Shown: in pieces, positions 8,806-18,609 of the stretch
Layout of the letters: every line of letters begins with the position of its first letter
Numbering within the stretch: position 1 is the stretch's first letter
NCBI GenBank assembly: GCA_910574345.1
Contig: CAJSZV010000017.1
Coordinates: 22,157 to 86,156, forward strand
Source of the DNA: Clostridiaceae bacterium
GTDB lineage: Bacteria; Bacillota; Clostridia; Lachnospirales; Lachnospiraceae
DNA: 64,000 nt
Reading direction: 5' to 3'
Position numbers and translations under genes: made by a program
The notes under the pieces: model-generated
Database searches by the model: none
What the model was told of the DNA's origin: nothing
The model's input: the letters and a program-made list of their open reading frames with translations, nothing else

Positions 8806-10113
8806 TTAAACATATCCCAACAGCCCTGGAAGCCACAAAGACAAAAAGGGCACATAGGTTACCAGGAGAAGCACGGCGAAAATTGCCGCAAAATAATATA
8901 AAAGAGGTTTGATCACATCCTCAATCCTGGTGTCCGCTACCTTTACCCCTACGAACAGGGTGGTTCCCACGGGAGGGGTGATGGTGCCGATGCAAAGGTT
9001 AAAGATCATCATGATTCCGAAATGAACGGAATTCATCCCCAGTTCCTGGCAGATGGGAAGGAAGATGGGGGTAAAGATCAGGCAGGCCGGCGTCATATCC
9101 ATAAAAGTCCCCACAACCAGCAAAAGAATATTGATAATCAGCAGAATCACATAGGGGTTATTGCTGATGCCTAACATAGCCCCGGAGATGGCTGCCGGCA
9201 GTCCCGTAAAGGCCATGACCCAGGACATAATGCTGGAAACTCCGATGAGGAAAATAATGATGCCCGCCATCTGGGCGCTGTCCATAAAGATTTCCGGCAG
9301 ATCCTTCCATGTGATGGAGCGGTAGAAATACAGTGACAGCACCAGGCTGTAGACGACTGCCACCACGGCCCCTTCCGTAGCCGTGAAAATTCCCCTGATG
9401 ATTCCCCCTATGACGATAACAATCATCAAAAGGCTGGGAATGGCCTCATAGGAAGTGCGTATCCTCTCTTTTCCCGTAAAGGACTGCTCACTGCGGTATC
9501 CCTGCTTCTTGGCATAAAAGTACACAACCGCCATGCATGCCAGCCCCCACAGTATTCCGGGAATGTATCCGGCCATGAACAGGGCCGCTATGGATGTTCC
9601 GCCGCTGACCAGGGCATAGGTGATCATCACGTTGCTTGGGGGGATCAAAAGGCCTGTGGGCGCTGTGGCAATGTTCACCGCCGCGGAAAAATTTCTGTCA
9701 TACCCCTCCTTCTCCTCCACAGGGCCGATGATGGCTCCCATGGCGGAGGCGGCCGCCGTCCCCGAACCTGATATGGCGCCGAACAGCATGTTGGCCACAA
9801 TATTGGTGTGGGCAAGGGCTCCGGGAATCCTGCCTGTAAAGAGTTTGGCGAACTGAATGAGCCGGATAGCGATCCCCCCGCGGTTCATAATATTTCCCGC
9901 CAGAATAAAGAAGGGAATGGCTATGAGATTAAACACGGAGATGCCTGAGAATATCCTCTGGGCTCCCGTGAGAAGGGCCGGTTCCATCTCAAGAATGGGC
10001 AGAATGGCACAGATTGAGGAAACTGCCAGGGCTATGGCTATGGGAATTCCCGCAAGAAGCATAGCTGCCAAAACCACCAGAATAATCAAACCTGCGGTCC
10101 ACGCAATATTCAT
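8806..10113 (-). CDS. dctM: TRAP transporter large permease (DctM)
   Basis: This 435-residue protein has at least ten membrane helices and is typical of the DctM ion-coupled permease of TRAP systems, with the conserved Asn/Gly-rich segment near LAGNIMNRGG and the IPPSNVMITYA region. The frame extends upstream, but the ATG at 10113 overlaps the TGA of dctQ as ATGA and starts the hydrophobic MNIAWTAG segment. It is the last gene of the dctP-dctQ-dctM operon and is convergent with the J-protein gene. Confidence 0.92.
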   Translation of the reverse strand: MNIAWTAGLIILVVLAAMLLAGIPIAIALAVSSICAILPILEMEPALLTGAQRIFSGISVFNLIAIPFFILAGNIMNRGGIAIRLIQFAKLFTGRIPGALAHTNIVANMLFGAISGSGTAAASAMGAIIGPVEEKEGYDRNFSAAVNIATAPTGLLIPPSNVMITYALVSGGTSIAALFMAGYIPGILWGLACMAVVYFYAKKQGYRSEQSFTGKERIRTSYEAIPSLLMIVIVIGGIIRGIFTATEGAVVAVVYSLVLSLYFYRSITWKDLPEIFMDSAQMAGIIIFLIGVSSIMSWVMAFTGLPAAISGAMLGISNNPYVILLIINILLLVVGTFMDMTPACLIFTPIFLPICQELGMNSVHFGIMMIFNLCIGTITPPVGTTLFVGVKVADTRIEDVIKPLLYYFAAIFAVLLLVTYVPFLSLWLPGLLGYV

Positions 10114-10604
10114 CGTCTTTCTTCCTCCTTTCTGTTTCCTGCTATGTCTGCTATATTCAGAATACTGTAGATCAGAATGAGGATGCCGCTTATAGGTACG
10201 ATACTGTACACACAGCCCATGGGGATTCCCAAAGAAGCCGTCTTCTGCCCCATGGTCAGGGATGTGATCTGAACTCCTCCGTAGATCATAACAATGGCCG
10301 CAAAGCAAAAAATCAGACATTCGGAGACCATCTCCAGCCCTTGTCTCAGGCTTTCTTCGGCTTTATCCGCCAAAAATCCCATGCGCATATGTCCCCGTCT
10401 GCCAAACATATAGGCGGCCCCCAGAAGGGAGAGCCAGGCAAAGGCATAGGTCAACAACTCCTCGGATACGGTGCTTGGCCGGTTGAACAGGTATCGCACC
10501 AGAATCTGGTAAGTTCCCACCATCACCATGGCTCCGAACAGGACAATCTGACATATTCTAAGGCCCGAATCCATGGCGTTTCGAATCTTCTTTCCTGTCT
10601 CCAT
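10110..10604 (-). CDS. dctQ: TRAP transporter small permease (DctQ)
   Basis: This 164-residue protein with four predicted membrane helices has the size and layout of DctQ. The ATG at 10604 is preferred over an upstream ATG because GGGGGAGG lies just before it and its codon overlaps the dctP TGA (TGATG). The motif YLFNRPSTVSEEL after the first helix is characteristic of the small subunit. Confidence 0.9.
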   Translation of the reverse strand: METGKKIRNAMDSGLRICQIVLFGAMVMVGTYQILVRYLFNRPSTVSEELLTYAFAWLSLLGAAYMFGRRGHMRMGFLADKAEESLRQGLEMVSECLIFCFAAIVMIYGGVQITSLTMGQKTASLGIPMGCVYSIVPISGILILIYSILNIADIAGNRKEEERR

Positions 10605-11731
10605 CACTCTTCCTCCCCCTTTTCCAAATTGCTCCATGCCGGCCTTGCCTGTAAGCCGGGATTTGGCTTTAACCCCATCTCAGGCCCATACTCTCCCTCA
10701 TGTTCCCTCATCTCCTCATTAATCTTCTGAATCTCCTCATATATCTGTGCGATATGAGGATTATCCCGCAGCATTTCTTCATGAAGGGGCAGCACTTTCT
10801 CCTTAAAGGACTCCACCTCCGCCTGCAAAAATTCCACCCCCATATCTCTGGAGGCCCTTTCTTTGGCTTCCTCCACCTGTTTATCCCACTCCTGCAGTTC
10901 CACCTCATTGGAGAGCCGGGCAGCTTCCCGGAATATTTCCATTTCCTCTGCTGTCAGACTGTTTAAAAACTTTAAGTTGCCCACAAGCATATCGGGAACC
11001 ATCTGGTGCATATTATAGGTAAAATATTTTGCCACCTCTCCGTGTTTGTTGTTAGTGAGAGCCAGTTCATTGTTCTCCGCCCCGTCGATAACTCCCTGCT
11101 GGATGGCGGTATACACTTCTCCGAAACTCATGGGGGAAGCCGCGGCTCCAAAAGCCTGCATCATCTTTACGCTGGCCGGACTCTGCTGTACCCGAATCTT
11201 CATTCCCCTCAAATCATCAGGCGTATAGATGGGCTTTTTGGCATAGAAATTCCTGGTTCCCGCATTGTACCAGGTCAGCACCCGGAAGCCCGCCTGATCT
11301 GTGGACTCATAGATACTGTTCATCACAGCCTCATTGCCCATGACCGTCTTGTAGACTTCCGGCGAATCAAAAAGATAGGGCATGCTGAAAAACTCATAGA
11401 CGTCGGCAAAGGTCTCTAAGTTGGCTGTGCCTGCCACCACAAAATCAATAGCTCCCGTCTGGGTCAGCTCGATGGCCTTCTGGGTGGCACCCAAAATCTC
11501 ATTGGGAAAGATCTGAACTTCGTATTTTTCCCCCAGATTCTTTTCCACATGATCCTTAAATGCCGCAAGACCCAGGTATTCCGGATGGCTCTCCGACTGA
11601 CCAAGGGCAATCCTCACGATTCTCTTTCCGTCCGCCGGTTTGATGCACCCTGCCAGTGCCCATGCCGCCATCGCCAATATGATTCCATCAAAAAACAGCC
11701 TTACTGTACAAAAGTTCTCCCATCGTCTCAT
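10604..11731 (-). CDS. dctP: TRAP transporter solute-binding protein (DctP)
   Basis: This 375-residue protein has a lipobox LAGC with Cys29 as the likely lipidated residue. The DctP fold is supported by FAGTANLE-like and SMPYLFDSPE segments, by the carboxylate-binding region with an Arg (GMKIRVQQSP) and by EVYTAIQQGVIDGAENN. TRAP systems import carboxylates such as C4-dicarboxylates, sialic acid or sugar acids using a sodium gradient. The specific ligand cannot be read here, and no catabolic genes adjoin the operon. Confidence 0.9.
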   Translation of the reverse strand: MRRWENFCTVRLFFDGIILAMAAWALAGCIKPADGKRIVRIALGQSESHPEYLGLAAFKDHVEKNLGEKYEVQIFPNEILGATQKAIELTQTGAIDFVVAGTANLETFADVYEFFSMPYLFDSPEVYKTVMGNEAVMNSIYESTDQAGFRVLTWYNAGTRNFYAKKPIYTPDDLRGMKIRVQQSPASVKMMQAFGAAASPMSFGEVYTAIQQGVIDGAENNELALTNNKHGEVAKYFTYNMHQMVPDMLVGNLKFLNSLTAEEMEIFREAARLSNEVELQEWDKQVEEAKERASRDMGVEFLQAEVESFKEKVLPLHEEMLRDNPHIAQIYEEIQKINEEMREHEGEYGPEMGLKPNPGLQARPAWSNLEKGEEE

Positions 11732-11818
11732 GAACCCTCTGCGTTCCTTTCTTCCCCCTGTTTGGAGGCGTGGATTTCTCTTGTTAGTATGACTGTTTTT
11801 TGAAAAAATACACAGAAC

Positions 11819-12676
11819 TCAATCATATTTCTTCACTAATGTAAATCCTCTTCCTCTCACCTCGTTTACCTGATGAATCACAATAAAGGCCTGAGGATCA
11901 ATCTTCTGAATCAATTGATTCAGCTGTACCAGTTCCCGGTTATTGACCACGGACATGACCACATACCCGTCCTTTTTCAGATGTCCTGTCCTTGATTTAA
12001 ATAAGGTCACTCCCCGGTCCAGTTCCCTAGCGATGGCCTGGTTTACCTCCTCATAATATTCCGTCACGATTTTCACCTGCATCTTAGCCTGACCCAGAAG
12101 AAGAACCTTATTCAGCACCGTGGTATAAGTCAGCACCAGCAAAATACCATACAGGACCATTTCCTTATTCGTAAACACAATCTGCAGAAGAAGGATTGCC
12201 GTATCCATGGCGTTCATGGTGGCAGAGACAGGAAGCCCCGTCTTTTTGTTCAGAACCAAAGGCGGTATATCCATGCCTCCCGTGGAAGCTCCCGCCCGGA
12301 TCACCACCCCGATTCCCCCGCCTATGAGAAGTCCGGCAAAGACCAGGGCCAGAAAATTGTCCTCCGTCACTTTCCCAAGGGCGGGAACCTTCTGAAACAC
12401 AGATAAGATAAAGGGGTAATAAAAGGTGCTGATCATGGTGGTAAGGGCAAATTTTTTTCCGAGAACCACTGCTCCTAAAAGAAACATGGCCACATTAAAC
12501 ACCGTGACAAAAACCTGGATGGGAATTCCTGCCTGATGGTAGAAAAATAGGGCCAGGCCTGTGGTTCCTCCTGTAATGAGGCCGTTTGGCAGAATAAACA
12601 TGGTAACTGCCAGGGCATAAGCTGTGTTGCCTGCCAGTATCCACAAAATACTTTTCACATTGTTCCAGCTGTTCAT
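11819..12676 (-). CDS. YitT family membrane protein (DUF161/DUF2179)
   Basis: This 285-residue protein has five or six membrane helices in the first about 190 residues (YitT domain, including AGASTGGMDIPPLVL). A C-terminal cytoplasmic DUF2179 domain (about 205-285) ends with FIVIHQVNEVRGRGFT, typical of the family. Molecular function is not established for the family. The ATG follows AAGGAG. It is a single gene between the TRAP operon and the deoB terminator. Confidence 0.88.
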   Translation of the reverse strand: MNSWNNVKSILWILAGNTAYALAVTMFILPNGLITGGTTGLALFFYHQAGIPIQVFVTVFNVAMFLLGAVVLGKKFALTTMISTFYYPFILSVFQKVPALGKVTEDNFLALVFAGLLIGGGIGVVIRAGASTGGMDIPPLVLNKKTGLPVSATMNAMDTAILLLQIVFTNKEMVLYGILLVLTYTTVLNKVLLLGQAKMQVKIVTEYYEEVNQAIARELDRGVTLFKSRTGHLKKDGYVVMSVVNNRELVQLNQLIQKIDPQAFIVIHQVNEVRGRGFTLVKKYD

Positions 12677-12740
12677 ATTTTTCTCCTTTTTTTCTGGTAA
12701 TTATCTAACCATCTATCACACTATTGAATTAAAGTGCACA

Positions 12741-12776
12741 AAAAAACCGCCTGCGATTCTCTCGCAGGCGGCTTTT
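12741..12776. terminator. Rho-independent terminator after deoB
   Basis: A perfect 10-bp GC-rich stem (12747-12756 with 12762-12771) with a 5-base loop is flanked by an A run on the left and a T run on the right. It ends the minus-strand deoB operon and could work in both directions. Confidence 0.9.
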
Positions 12777-12797
12777 TCGCCCTGATCCGGCGGCCCG

Positions 12798-13988
12798 TCA
12801 CGTAAGTTCCTCCAATATGGAAGTTCCGATGGTCCCCTCCGGCATATCCACTTCGAAATTATCTGCAATAGTTGCTCCGATCACTGCAAAGGTGTCTCTC
12901 TCCGGCAGTTCTCCCCGGCCTTTCATGGACGGAGAATATGCCAGAAACGGCACTTTCTCCTTGGTATGATCCGTTCCCTTATAAGTGGGATCGTTGCCGT
13001 GATCCGCCGTGATAATCAGCAGATCCTCCTCCTTAAGCTTCCCAAGAAGAACTCCCAGTTTCTCATCAAACCGTTCCAGCTCCCGGCCGTAGCCTACAGG
13101 GTTCCTCCGATGGCCCCACAAAGCGTCAAAGTCCACCAGATTCACATAGCACAATCCCGTGAAATCTTTGTCCGCAATCTCAATGGTCTGTTCCATGCCG
13201 TGGACACTGGTCTTAGACTTGTAACTCTCCGTGATTCCCTCGCCGTCAAAGATATCCCTGATCTTGCCTACGCTGATGACATCATAACCGGCAGCCTTTA
13301 AGGCATCCATGGCCGTCTTCCCGTAAGGCTTCAAGGCATAATCATGGCGGTTGCTGGTTCGCTTAAACTCTCCTTTTTTCTTGCCTACATAGGGCCTGGC
13401 AATGACCCGCCCCACTTTCCACTCATCGCGCATGGTCAGTTCTCTGGCAATCTCACAGCAGCGGTATAATTCGTCAAGGCCAAAGGTCTCTTCGTTGCCG
13501 CAGATTTGGAGAACGGAATCCGCCGATGTGTATACGATCATATCCCCTGTAGCGATCTCGTGCTCTCCCAGTTCGTCCAGGATCTGTGTCCCGCTGGCGG
13601 ACTTGTTGCCCACAATCTTGTGTCCGGTCCTTTTTGACAGCTCCTCCAGGAGTTCCTTGGGAAACCCCGTATCCGTAAAAGTCTGAAAGGGCTTGGTAAT
13701 GTGAAGGCCCATCATCTCCCAGTGGCCGGTCATGGTATCCTTTCCCACGCTGGCTTCCAAAAGCCTGCCGTAGTAACCCAGAGGATTCTTTGTCCCCTCC
13801 ACATGCTTTAAGGGATGAAGGTTGGCAATTCCCATTCTGGCAAGGTTGGGAATATGAAAATGATCCATATGGTCGTCTATGTGCCCCAAAGTATCCGTTC
13901 CCTCATCATCATACTCCGCCGCGTTGGGCATGGCGCCTATTCCCAGAGAATCAATGACAATGGTAAAGATTCGTTTATATTTTTTCAT
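12798..13988 (-). CDS. deoB: Phosphopentomutase
   Basis: This 396-residue enzyme interconverts ribose-1-phosphate and ribose-5-phosphate (or the deoxy forms) in nucleoside salvage. It belongs to the alkaline phosphatase superfamily: the metal Asp lies in [13 protein letters not shown], the phospho-Thr region in DTMTGHWEM and the C-terminal metal site in TADHGNDPT...DHTKE. Length matches the family. The ATG at 13988 follows AAGGAG. It lies 66 bases below nfnB on the same strand; other nucleoside-salvage genes are not in the window. Confidence 0.96.
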   Translation of the reverse strand: MKKYKRIFTIVIDSLGIGAMPNAAEYDDEGTDTLGHIDDHMDHFHIPNLARMGIANLHPLKHVEGTKNPLGYYGRLLEASVGKDTMTGHWEMMGLHITKPFQTFTDTGFPKELLEELSKRTGHKIVGNKSASGTQILDELGEHEIATGDMIVYTSADSVLQICGNEETFGLDELYRCCEIARELTMRDEWKVGRVIARPYVGKKKGEFKRTSNRHDYALKPYGKTAMDALKAAGYDVISVGKIRDIFDGEGITESYKSKTSVHGMEQTIEIADKDFTGLCYVNLVDFDALWGHRRNPVGYGRELERFDEKLGVLLGKLKEEDLLIITADHGNDPTYKGTDHTKEKVPFLAYSPSMKGRGELPERDTFAVIGATIADNFEVDMPEGTIGTSILEELT

Positions 13989-14054
13989 AGTCACACACTC
14001 CTTGTGCCCTCTATTATAAGTCCTTTTCCCGGATTTGTCGATCAATTTTATCTT

Positions 14055-15443
14055 TTAGTTATTGCCCGTCAAATATTCATGGATTCCTCTGGCTCCGGCT
14101 CTTCCTGCTTCCATAGCAAGAATTACCGTGGCTGCTCCCGTCACCGCATCTCCTCCGGCGTATACGGCTTCCTTACTGGTCTTACCTGTAGATTCCTCTG
14201 CCACAATACATTTTCTCCGATTGGTCTCTAATCCTTTTGTAGTGCTGGAGATGAGAGGATTGGGTGATGTTCCAAGGGACATGATCACCGTATCCACATC
14301 AATGGTGAATTCAGACCCTTCCACCGGCACCGGCCTTCTTCTTCCTGATGCATCCGGCTCTCCCAGTTCCATACGGATACAGGTCATCCCCTTCACCCAT
14401 CCGTTCTCGTCTACAAGGATTTCCGTGGGGTTCGTCAGAAGATTGAAGATAATTCCCTCTTCCTTGGCGTGATGTACTTCCTCCACTCTCGCCGGAAGTT
14501 CCGCCTCGCTTCTTCGATATACGATATGTACCTCTGCCCCCAGCCGCAGGGCTGTCCTGGCTGCATCCATGGCCACATTGCCGCCGCCCACTACTGCCAC
14601 CTTCCTGCCGGCGGCGATTGGAGTATCATAGTCGTCGCGGAAGGCCTTCATCAGATTGCTTCTGGTTAAGTACTCATTGGCGGAAAAGACTCCGTTGGCA
14701 TTCTCGCCCGGAATTCCCATGAACATAGGAAGGCCCGCGCCGGAACCGATAAACACCGCGTCAAATCCTTCTTCATCAAGGAGTTCATCAATGGTTATGG
14801 ATTTGCCGATAATCACATTCGTCTCTATCTTCACACCTAATTTCTTCACATTCTCAATCTCCGGCTTCACCACACCCTCTTTAGGAAGACGGAATTCCGG
14901 AATTCCATACATCAGCACTCCTCCGGGCTCGTGAAGGGCCTCGAAGATAGTCACTTCATATCCAAGTTTTGCCAAATCCCCGGCACAGGTCAGTCCAGAC
15001 GGCCCAGAACCAATAACCGCTGCTTTCTTGCCGTTGGTTGCCTTTGGAGCTGCAGGAACAAACCCGTTCTCCCTTGACCAGTCTGCCACGAAGCGCTCCA
15101 ATTTGCCGATAGAGATAGGTTCTCCCTTGATGCCGCGGATACATTTGCCCTCACACTGGCTCTCCTGGGGACACACACGCCCGCATACTGCCGGAAGAGC
15201 AGAGGACTGTGCAATCACCTTTGCCGCCTCCTCAAAGTTCCCGTCTTCCACTTCCTTTATAAATCCAGGAATGTTGATAGATACAGGACAGCCTGTCATA
15301 CATTTGGCATTCTTACACTTGATACATCTGGAAGCTTCTTCCATAGCTTCTTCCTTGTTATATCCTAAGCAGACCTCTTCGAAATTGGCCGCTCTCACCT
15401 TCGGGTCCTGTTCTCGGACCGGAACTTTCTTCAGTACATCCAT
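14055..15443 (-). CDS. nfnB: NfnB-type flavoprotein (NADPH-dependent glutamate synthase-like subunit)
   Basis: The protein has 462 residues. Two N-terminal [4Fe-4S] sites are visible (Cys40/43/48/52 and Cys87/91/97/101), then an FAD-binding GSGPSGLTCAGDLA and an NAD(P)-binding VVGGGNVAMDAARTALRLG. This is the GltA-type beta subunit. Next to the alpha-like gene at 15443 it most probably forms NfnAB, the electron-bifurcating NADH-dependent ferredoxin:NADP oxidoreductase of anaerobes, rather than a glutamate synthase, since no large GltB-type amidotransferase is present. Start and stop overlap nfnA. Confidence 0.85.
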   Translation of the reverse strand: MDVLKKVPVREQDPKVRAANFEEVCLGYNKEEAMEEASRCIKCKNAKCMTGCPVSINIPGFIKEVEDGNFEEAAKVIAQSSALPAVCGRVCPQESQCEGKCIRGIKGEPISIGKLERFVADWSRENGFVPAAPKATNGKKAAVIGSGPSGLTCAGDLAKLGYEVTIFEALHEPGGVLMYGIPEFRLPKEGVVKPEIENVKKLGVKIETNVIIGKSITIDELLDEEGFDAVFIGSGAGLPMFMGIPGENANGVFSANEYLTRSNLMKAFRDDYDTPIAAGRKVAVVGGGNVAMDAARTALRLGAEVHIVYRRSEAELPARVEEVHHAKEEGIIFNLLTNPTEILVDENGWVKGMTCIRMELGEPDASGRRRPVPVEGSEFTIDVDTVIMSLGTSPNPLISSTTKGLETNRRKCIVAEESTGKTSKEAVYAGGDAVTGAATVILAMEAGRAGARGIHEYLTGNN

Positions 15444-16333
15444 TATTCGTCACCTCCGCAATGTCCGCACCCGCCATGGTGGGTGTCTCCTTCTTTCAGT
15501 CTCAGCATGGCCCGGCCTTCCTCGGTTCGGTACATCTGCTGCCGTTTCATAGCCTCATCAAAGTTCACCAGATGGCCGTCAAACTCCGGCCCGTCCACAC
15601 AGGCAAACTTCACCTGATCCCCCACAGTCAGGCGGCAGGCGCCGCACATGCCGGTTCCGTCCACCATAATGGGGTTCATGCTGACGACTGTGGGAATGTT
15701 CAGTTCTTTTGTCAAAAGACACACAAACTTCATCATGATCATAGGACCGATGGCCACACACACATCATAATGACGGCCCTGATTCTCAACCAGGTCTTTG
15801 ACCACATCGGTTACCATGCCTTTGCGCACATAGGAACCGTCGTCCGTAGTAATATACAGATTCCCAGCCACAGCCCTCATCTCATCTTCCAGGATCAGCA
15901 TGTCTTTTGTCTTGGCGCCCACAATCACGTCCGCATCAATTCCATGATCTCTCAGCCACTTTACCTGGGGATACACGGGAGCCGTTCCCACGCCGCCTGC
16001 CACAAAAAGCATCTTCTTATTCTTAAGCACATCCAGATCTTCGTGGACAAACTCGGAGGCGCAGCCTAAAGGCCCTACGAAATCCTGAAATGCATCTCCC
16101 GCTTTTAAAGCCGCCATCTTCTGGGTGCTGGCCCCCACAATCTGAAATACAATGGTCACTATTCCCGTTTCCTGGTTATAGTCACAGATGGTTAAGGGAA
16201 TCCTCTCCCCCGTCTCATCGGTCTTTACAATCACAAATTCTCCTGGTTCACAGGCCCTTGCCACTCTGGGAGCTTCCACATCCATCAGATAGATCTTGTC
16301 TGCCAGTTTTTCTGCCTTTACTATCCTGTACAT
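15443..16333 (-). CDS. nfnA: NfnA-type FAD/NAD-binding subunit
   Basis: This 296-residue protein has the ferredoxin-NADP reductase fold of PyrK/sulfide dehydrogenase-like proteins: an FAD domain (RIPLTICDY), the NAD-binding GGVGTAPVYP (113-122) and a C-terminal [2Fe-2S] site. That site has Cys230, Cys233 and Cys245 plus Asp225, which agrees with the unusual three-Cys/one-Asp ligation known for NfnA. The ATG starts MYRIVKAEKL after GGAGG. It is the first gene of nfnA-nfnB(-deoB), below a clear promoter. Confidence 0.85.
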   Translation of the reverse strand: MYRIVKAEKLADKIYLMDVEAPRVARACEPGEFVIVKTDETGERIPLTICDYNQETGIVTIVFQIVGASTQKMAALKAGDAFQDFVGPLGCASEFVHEDLDVLKNKKMLFVAGGVGTAPVYPQVKWLRDHGIDADVIVGAKTKDMLILEDEMRAVAGNLYITTDDGSYVRKGMVTDVVKDLVENQGRHYDVCVAIGPMIMMKFVCLLTKELNIPTVVSMNPIMVDGTGMCGACRLTVGDQVKFACVDGPEFDGHLVNFDEAMKRQQMYRTEEGRAMLRLKEGDTHHGGCGHCGGDE

Positions 16334-16367
16334 CTGATTCCTCCTCCAACCCTTTTGATTTTGTACT

Positions 16368-16396
16368 ATGATAACATTTTTTTCTTACGATGACAA
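16368..16396 (-). promoter_or_regulatory. Promoter of nfnA-nfnB operon
   Basis: TTGTCA (16391-16396) and TATCAT (16368-16373) on the minus strand are 17 bases apart, each one base from consensus, and lie 35-60 bases upstream of the nfnA start. Confidence 0.6.
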
Positions 16397-16519
16397 TAAT
16401 TTCTCAAAAGAAACTTATTTTTCCAACATTTTCGTTGGTTATGGCGGGGAAATGTAGTAAAATAAAGGGGAGATTGTACGGAAAGAACGGAATATTGGAA
16501 TGAAAGGATTGGGAAATAT

Positions 16520-17470
16520 ATGAATCGCTGTGAATTAATTGACCGCATTAAAAGTAATATCGGCAAAGTTATTGTCGGGAGGCAGGATACTGTGGATTTG
16601 ATTTTGACTGCCCTTATAGCTGACGGCCATGTGCTTTTGGAGGATGTGCCGGGGACGGGAAAGACCATGGCTGCCAAGGCAGTGGCCAGGAGCCTGGACT
16701 TAAGGTTTTCCAGGATTCAGTTTACTCCCGATCTTCTGCCTTCGGATGTAACGGGGCTTAATTATTTTAACCAGAAGGAAGGGGAGTTTGTCTTTCAGCG
16801 GGGGCCTGTGTTTACTCAGATTCTTTTGGCGGATGAGATCAACCGGGCCACTCCCAGAACCCAGTCCAGTCTCCTTGAGGCCATGGAAGAGAGGCAGGTG
16901 ACTATTGATGGGGAGACTTACGGGCTGGAACAGCCTTTTTTTGTCATTGCCACCCAGAATCCTGTGGAGACGGCAGGGACCTATCCCTTGCCCGATGCAC
17001 AGCTTGACCGATTTTTGATGCAGATTTCCATGGGATATCCTGACAAGGAGGAAGAACTTAATATATTGGAACGGTTTGAGAAAAATAATCCTCTGGATGA
17101 GATTCAGCCTGTGTGCAGGATTGAGGATTTGATGCGCTTGAAGGAGGAGGCTCTTTCGGTGTTTGTTCATCCGGTGCTGAAAAGTTATCTGGTAGAGCTT
17201 GTCCAGGCTACCAGGAAAGATCATGAAATCGTAAACGGCGTCAGCCCCAGAGGGAGTCTTGCGCTGTTTCGGGCGGTCCGGGCCTATGCCCTGATCGGGG
17301 GACGGGATTATGTGGTGCCGGAAGATATAAAAGCTTTGGCTGTCCCTGTGCTGGCTCACCGGCTGACTACTGCCCACAGTTTCGGAGGACACACTTCCAA
17401 CAGGGAAATACTTAATCGCCTTCTGTCTTTTGTTCCCCTTCCCACGGAGGACTGGGGTGTACGCCTATGA
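16520..17470 (+). CDS. MoxR-family AAA+ ATPase
   Basis: The protein has 316 residues. The Walker A GTGKT is at 45-49 and Walker B is in ILLADEINRATP, followed by sensor ATQNPVE and the MoxR hallmark GTYPLPDAQLDRF. It is the first of three overlapping genes with a DUF58 protein and a DUF4129-like membrane protein, the standard MoxR module. That module is thought to act as a chaperone for metal or cofactor insertion or envelope function; the specific client is unknown. Confidence 0.93.
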   Translation: MNRCELIDRIKSNIGKVIVGRQDTVDLILTALIADGHVLLEDVPGTGKTMAAKAVARSLDLRFSRIQFTPDLLPSDVTGLNYFNQKEGEFVFQRGPVFTQILLADEINRATPRTQSSLLEAMEERQVTIDGETYGLEQPFFVIATQNPVETAGTYPLPDAQLDRFLMQISMGYPDKEEELNILERFEKNNPLDEIQPVCRIEDLMRLKEEALSVFVHPVLKSYLVELVQATRKDHEIVNGVSPRGSLALFRAVRAYALIGGRDYVVPEDIKALAVPVLAHRLTTAHSFGGHTSNREILNRLLSFVPLPTEDWGVRL

Positions 17471-18609
17471 AACTCTTTGTAATTGCTGCCGGGGCTGTGA
17501 TTCTCTGGATTCTTCAGGGCTGCCTTTACCACTGTTTCTGGGCCCGGGGCCTTAAGGCTTCTGTTTCCTTTGACCGGGCTTTTGCCGTGGAAGGGGAACA
17601 TGCTGTCTTAAAGGAGACCATTACCAATGCCAAGGCCCTTCCTCTTCCCATTCTCCATGTAAAATTTCAGATGGGACGCCATCTGGTCTTTGTGGATTCC
17701 GGAAACTCTGCCGTTACGGATCAAAATTACCGCAGCGATATTTTTTCCTGCATGCCCTGGCAGGAGATACGCCGCAGGCTGGAATTGTGCTGCAAAAAAC
17801 GGGGGTATTACACCATTTCTCAGATACAGCTGGTCAGCTATGACCTTTTCTTTTCCGGCCATTTCGTGTCTTCTCTGCCTGGGGAGGCCAGTCTCTATGT
17901 GTATCCTAAGGCTGTGGCCTTTGAACGTCTTGCCATTCCCTTTCGCAATCTTTCAGGGCAGATTCTTGCCAGGCAGGCTCTCATTTTAGACCCTTTCGAG
18001 ACCCAGTCCATACGGCCCTATGAATCCTATGACCCATACCGCAGCGTCAACTGGAAGGCCACGGCCCGCACAGGCAGTCTGAAAGTGAATGTCTATACGC
18101 CCACCTCTTCCTGGAAGGTGTGTTTTTTACTGGATGTGGATTCTGACCGTATCTGGAAAGATGAAGACTTGACAGAGGAGGCTATCCGGCTCTGCGGCTC
18201 TTACAGTCAGACGCTCATAAAGGAGGGGATCCCTGTGTCCATACATACCAACGGCCCCGACTGCATTACGGGTAAATGCGGGTATCTGGAATACGGCGCG
18301 GGAACGGAACACGGACGGTCCATTATGGAACTCCTTGCCCGGATTCAGGTGGGAGACGCCTCTCATCCGGCTATGGAACAGATTCTAAAAGAGCAGGCCG
18401 ACGCTCTTTTGGCAGGCAGCGGCAGTATGATCTATATTCTCCTTTCCCCTGTAAGGCGCCCTTCCATGAGCCGGGCTTTCGCTTCACTGTGCCGGCAAAG
18501 CCCTGGTTCCCAGTGGATTCTGCCCGTCAGACCGAAAGAAGATATTCAGCTGGAACAAAACAGCAGCTTTTCTGTTTTTCCCTGGGAGGTGCCTTATGAC
18601 CATTCGTAA
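17467..18609 (+). CDS. DUF58 domain-containing protein
   Basis: This 380-residue protein overlaps the MoxR gene by four bases. A hydrophobic N-terminal segment is followed by a beta-rich region and the DUF58 signature YDPYRSVNWKATARTG (about 190-205). The C-terminal half resembles a von Willebrand A-like fold (CFLLDVDSD). It is the predicted partner of the MoxR ATPase. Confidence 0.9.
   Translation: MKLFVIAAGAVILWILQGCLYHCFWARGLKASVSFDRAFAVEGEHAVLKETITNAKALPLPILHVKFQMGRHLVFVDSGNSAVTDQNYRSDIFSCMPWQEIRRRLELCCKKRGYYTISQIQLVSYDLFFSGHFVSSLPGEASLYVYPKAVAFERLAIPFRNLSGQILARQALILDPFETQSIRPYESYDPYRSVNWKATARTGSLKVNVYTPTSSWKVCFLLDVDSDRIWKDEDLTEEAIRLCGSYSQTLIKEGIPVSIHTNGPDCITGKCGYLEYGAGTEHGRSIMELLARIQVGDASHPAMEQILKEQADALLAGSGSMIYILLSPVRRPSMSRAFASLCRQSPGSQWILPVRPKEDIQLEQNSSFSVFPWEVPYDHS

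Noticed and set aside
12741..12776. Possible riboswitch near deoB
   Set aside because: It is a simple perfect stem with T and A runs located after the deoB stop, so it is a terminator.
14055..16333. Classical glutamate synthase small/large pair
   Set aside because: The second gene is an FAD/NAD reductase-like subunit and no glutamine amidotransferase domain is present, so NfnAB is the better reading.
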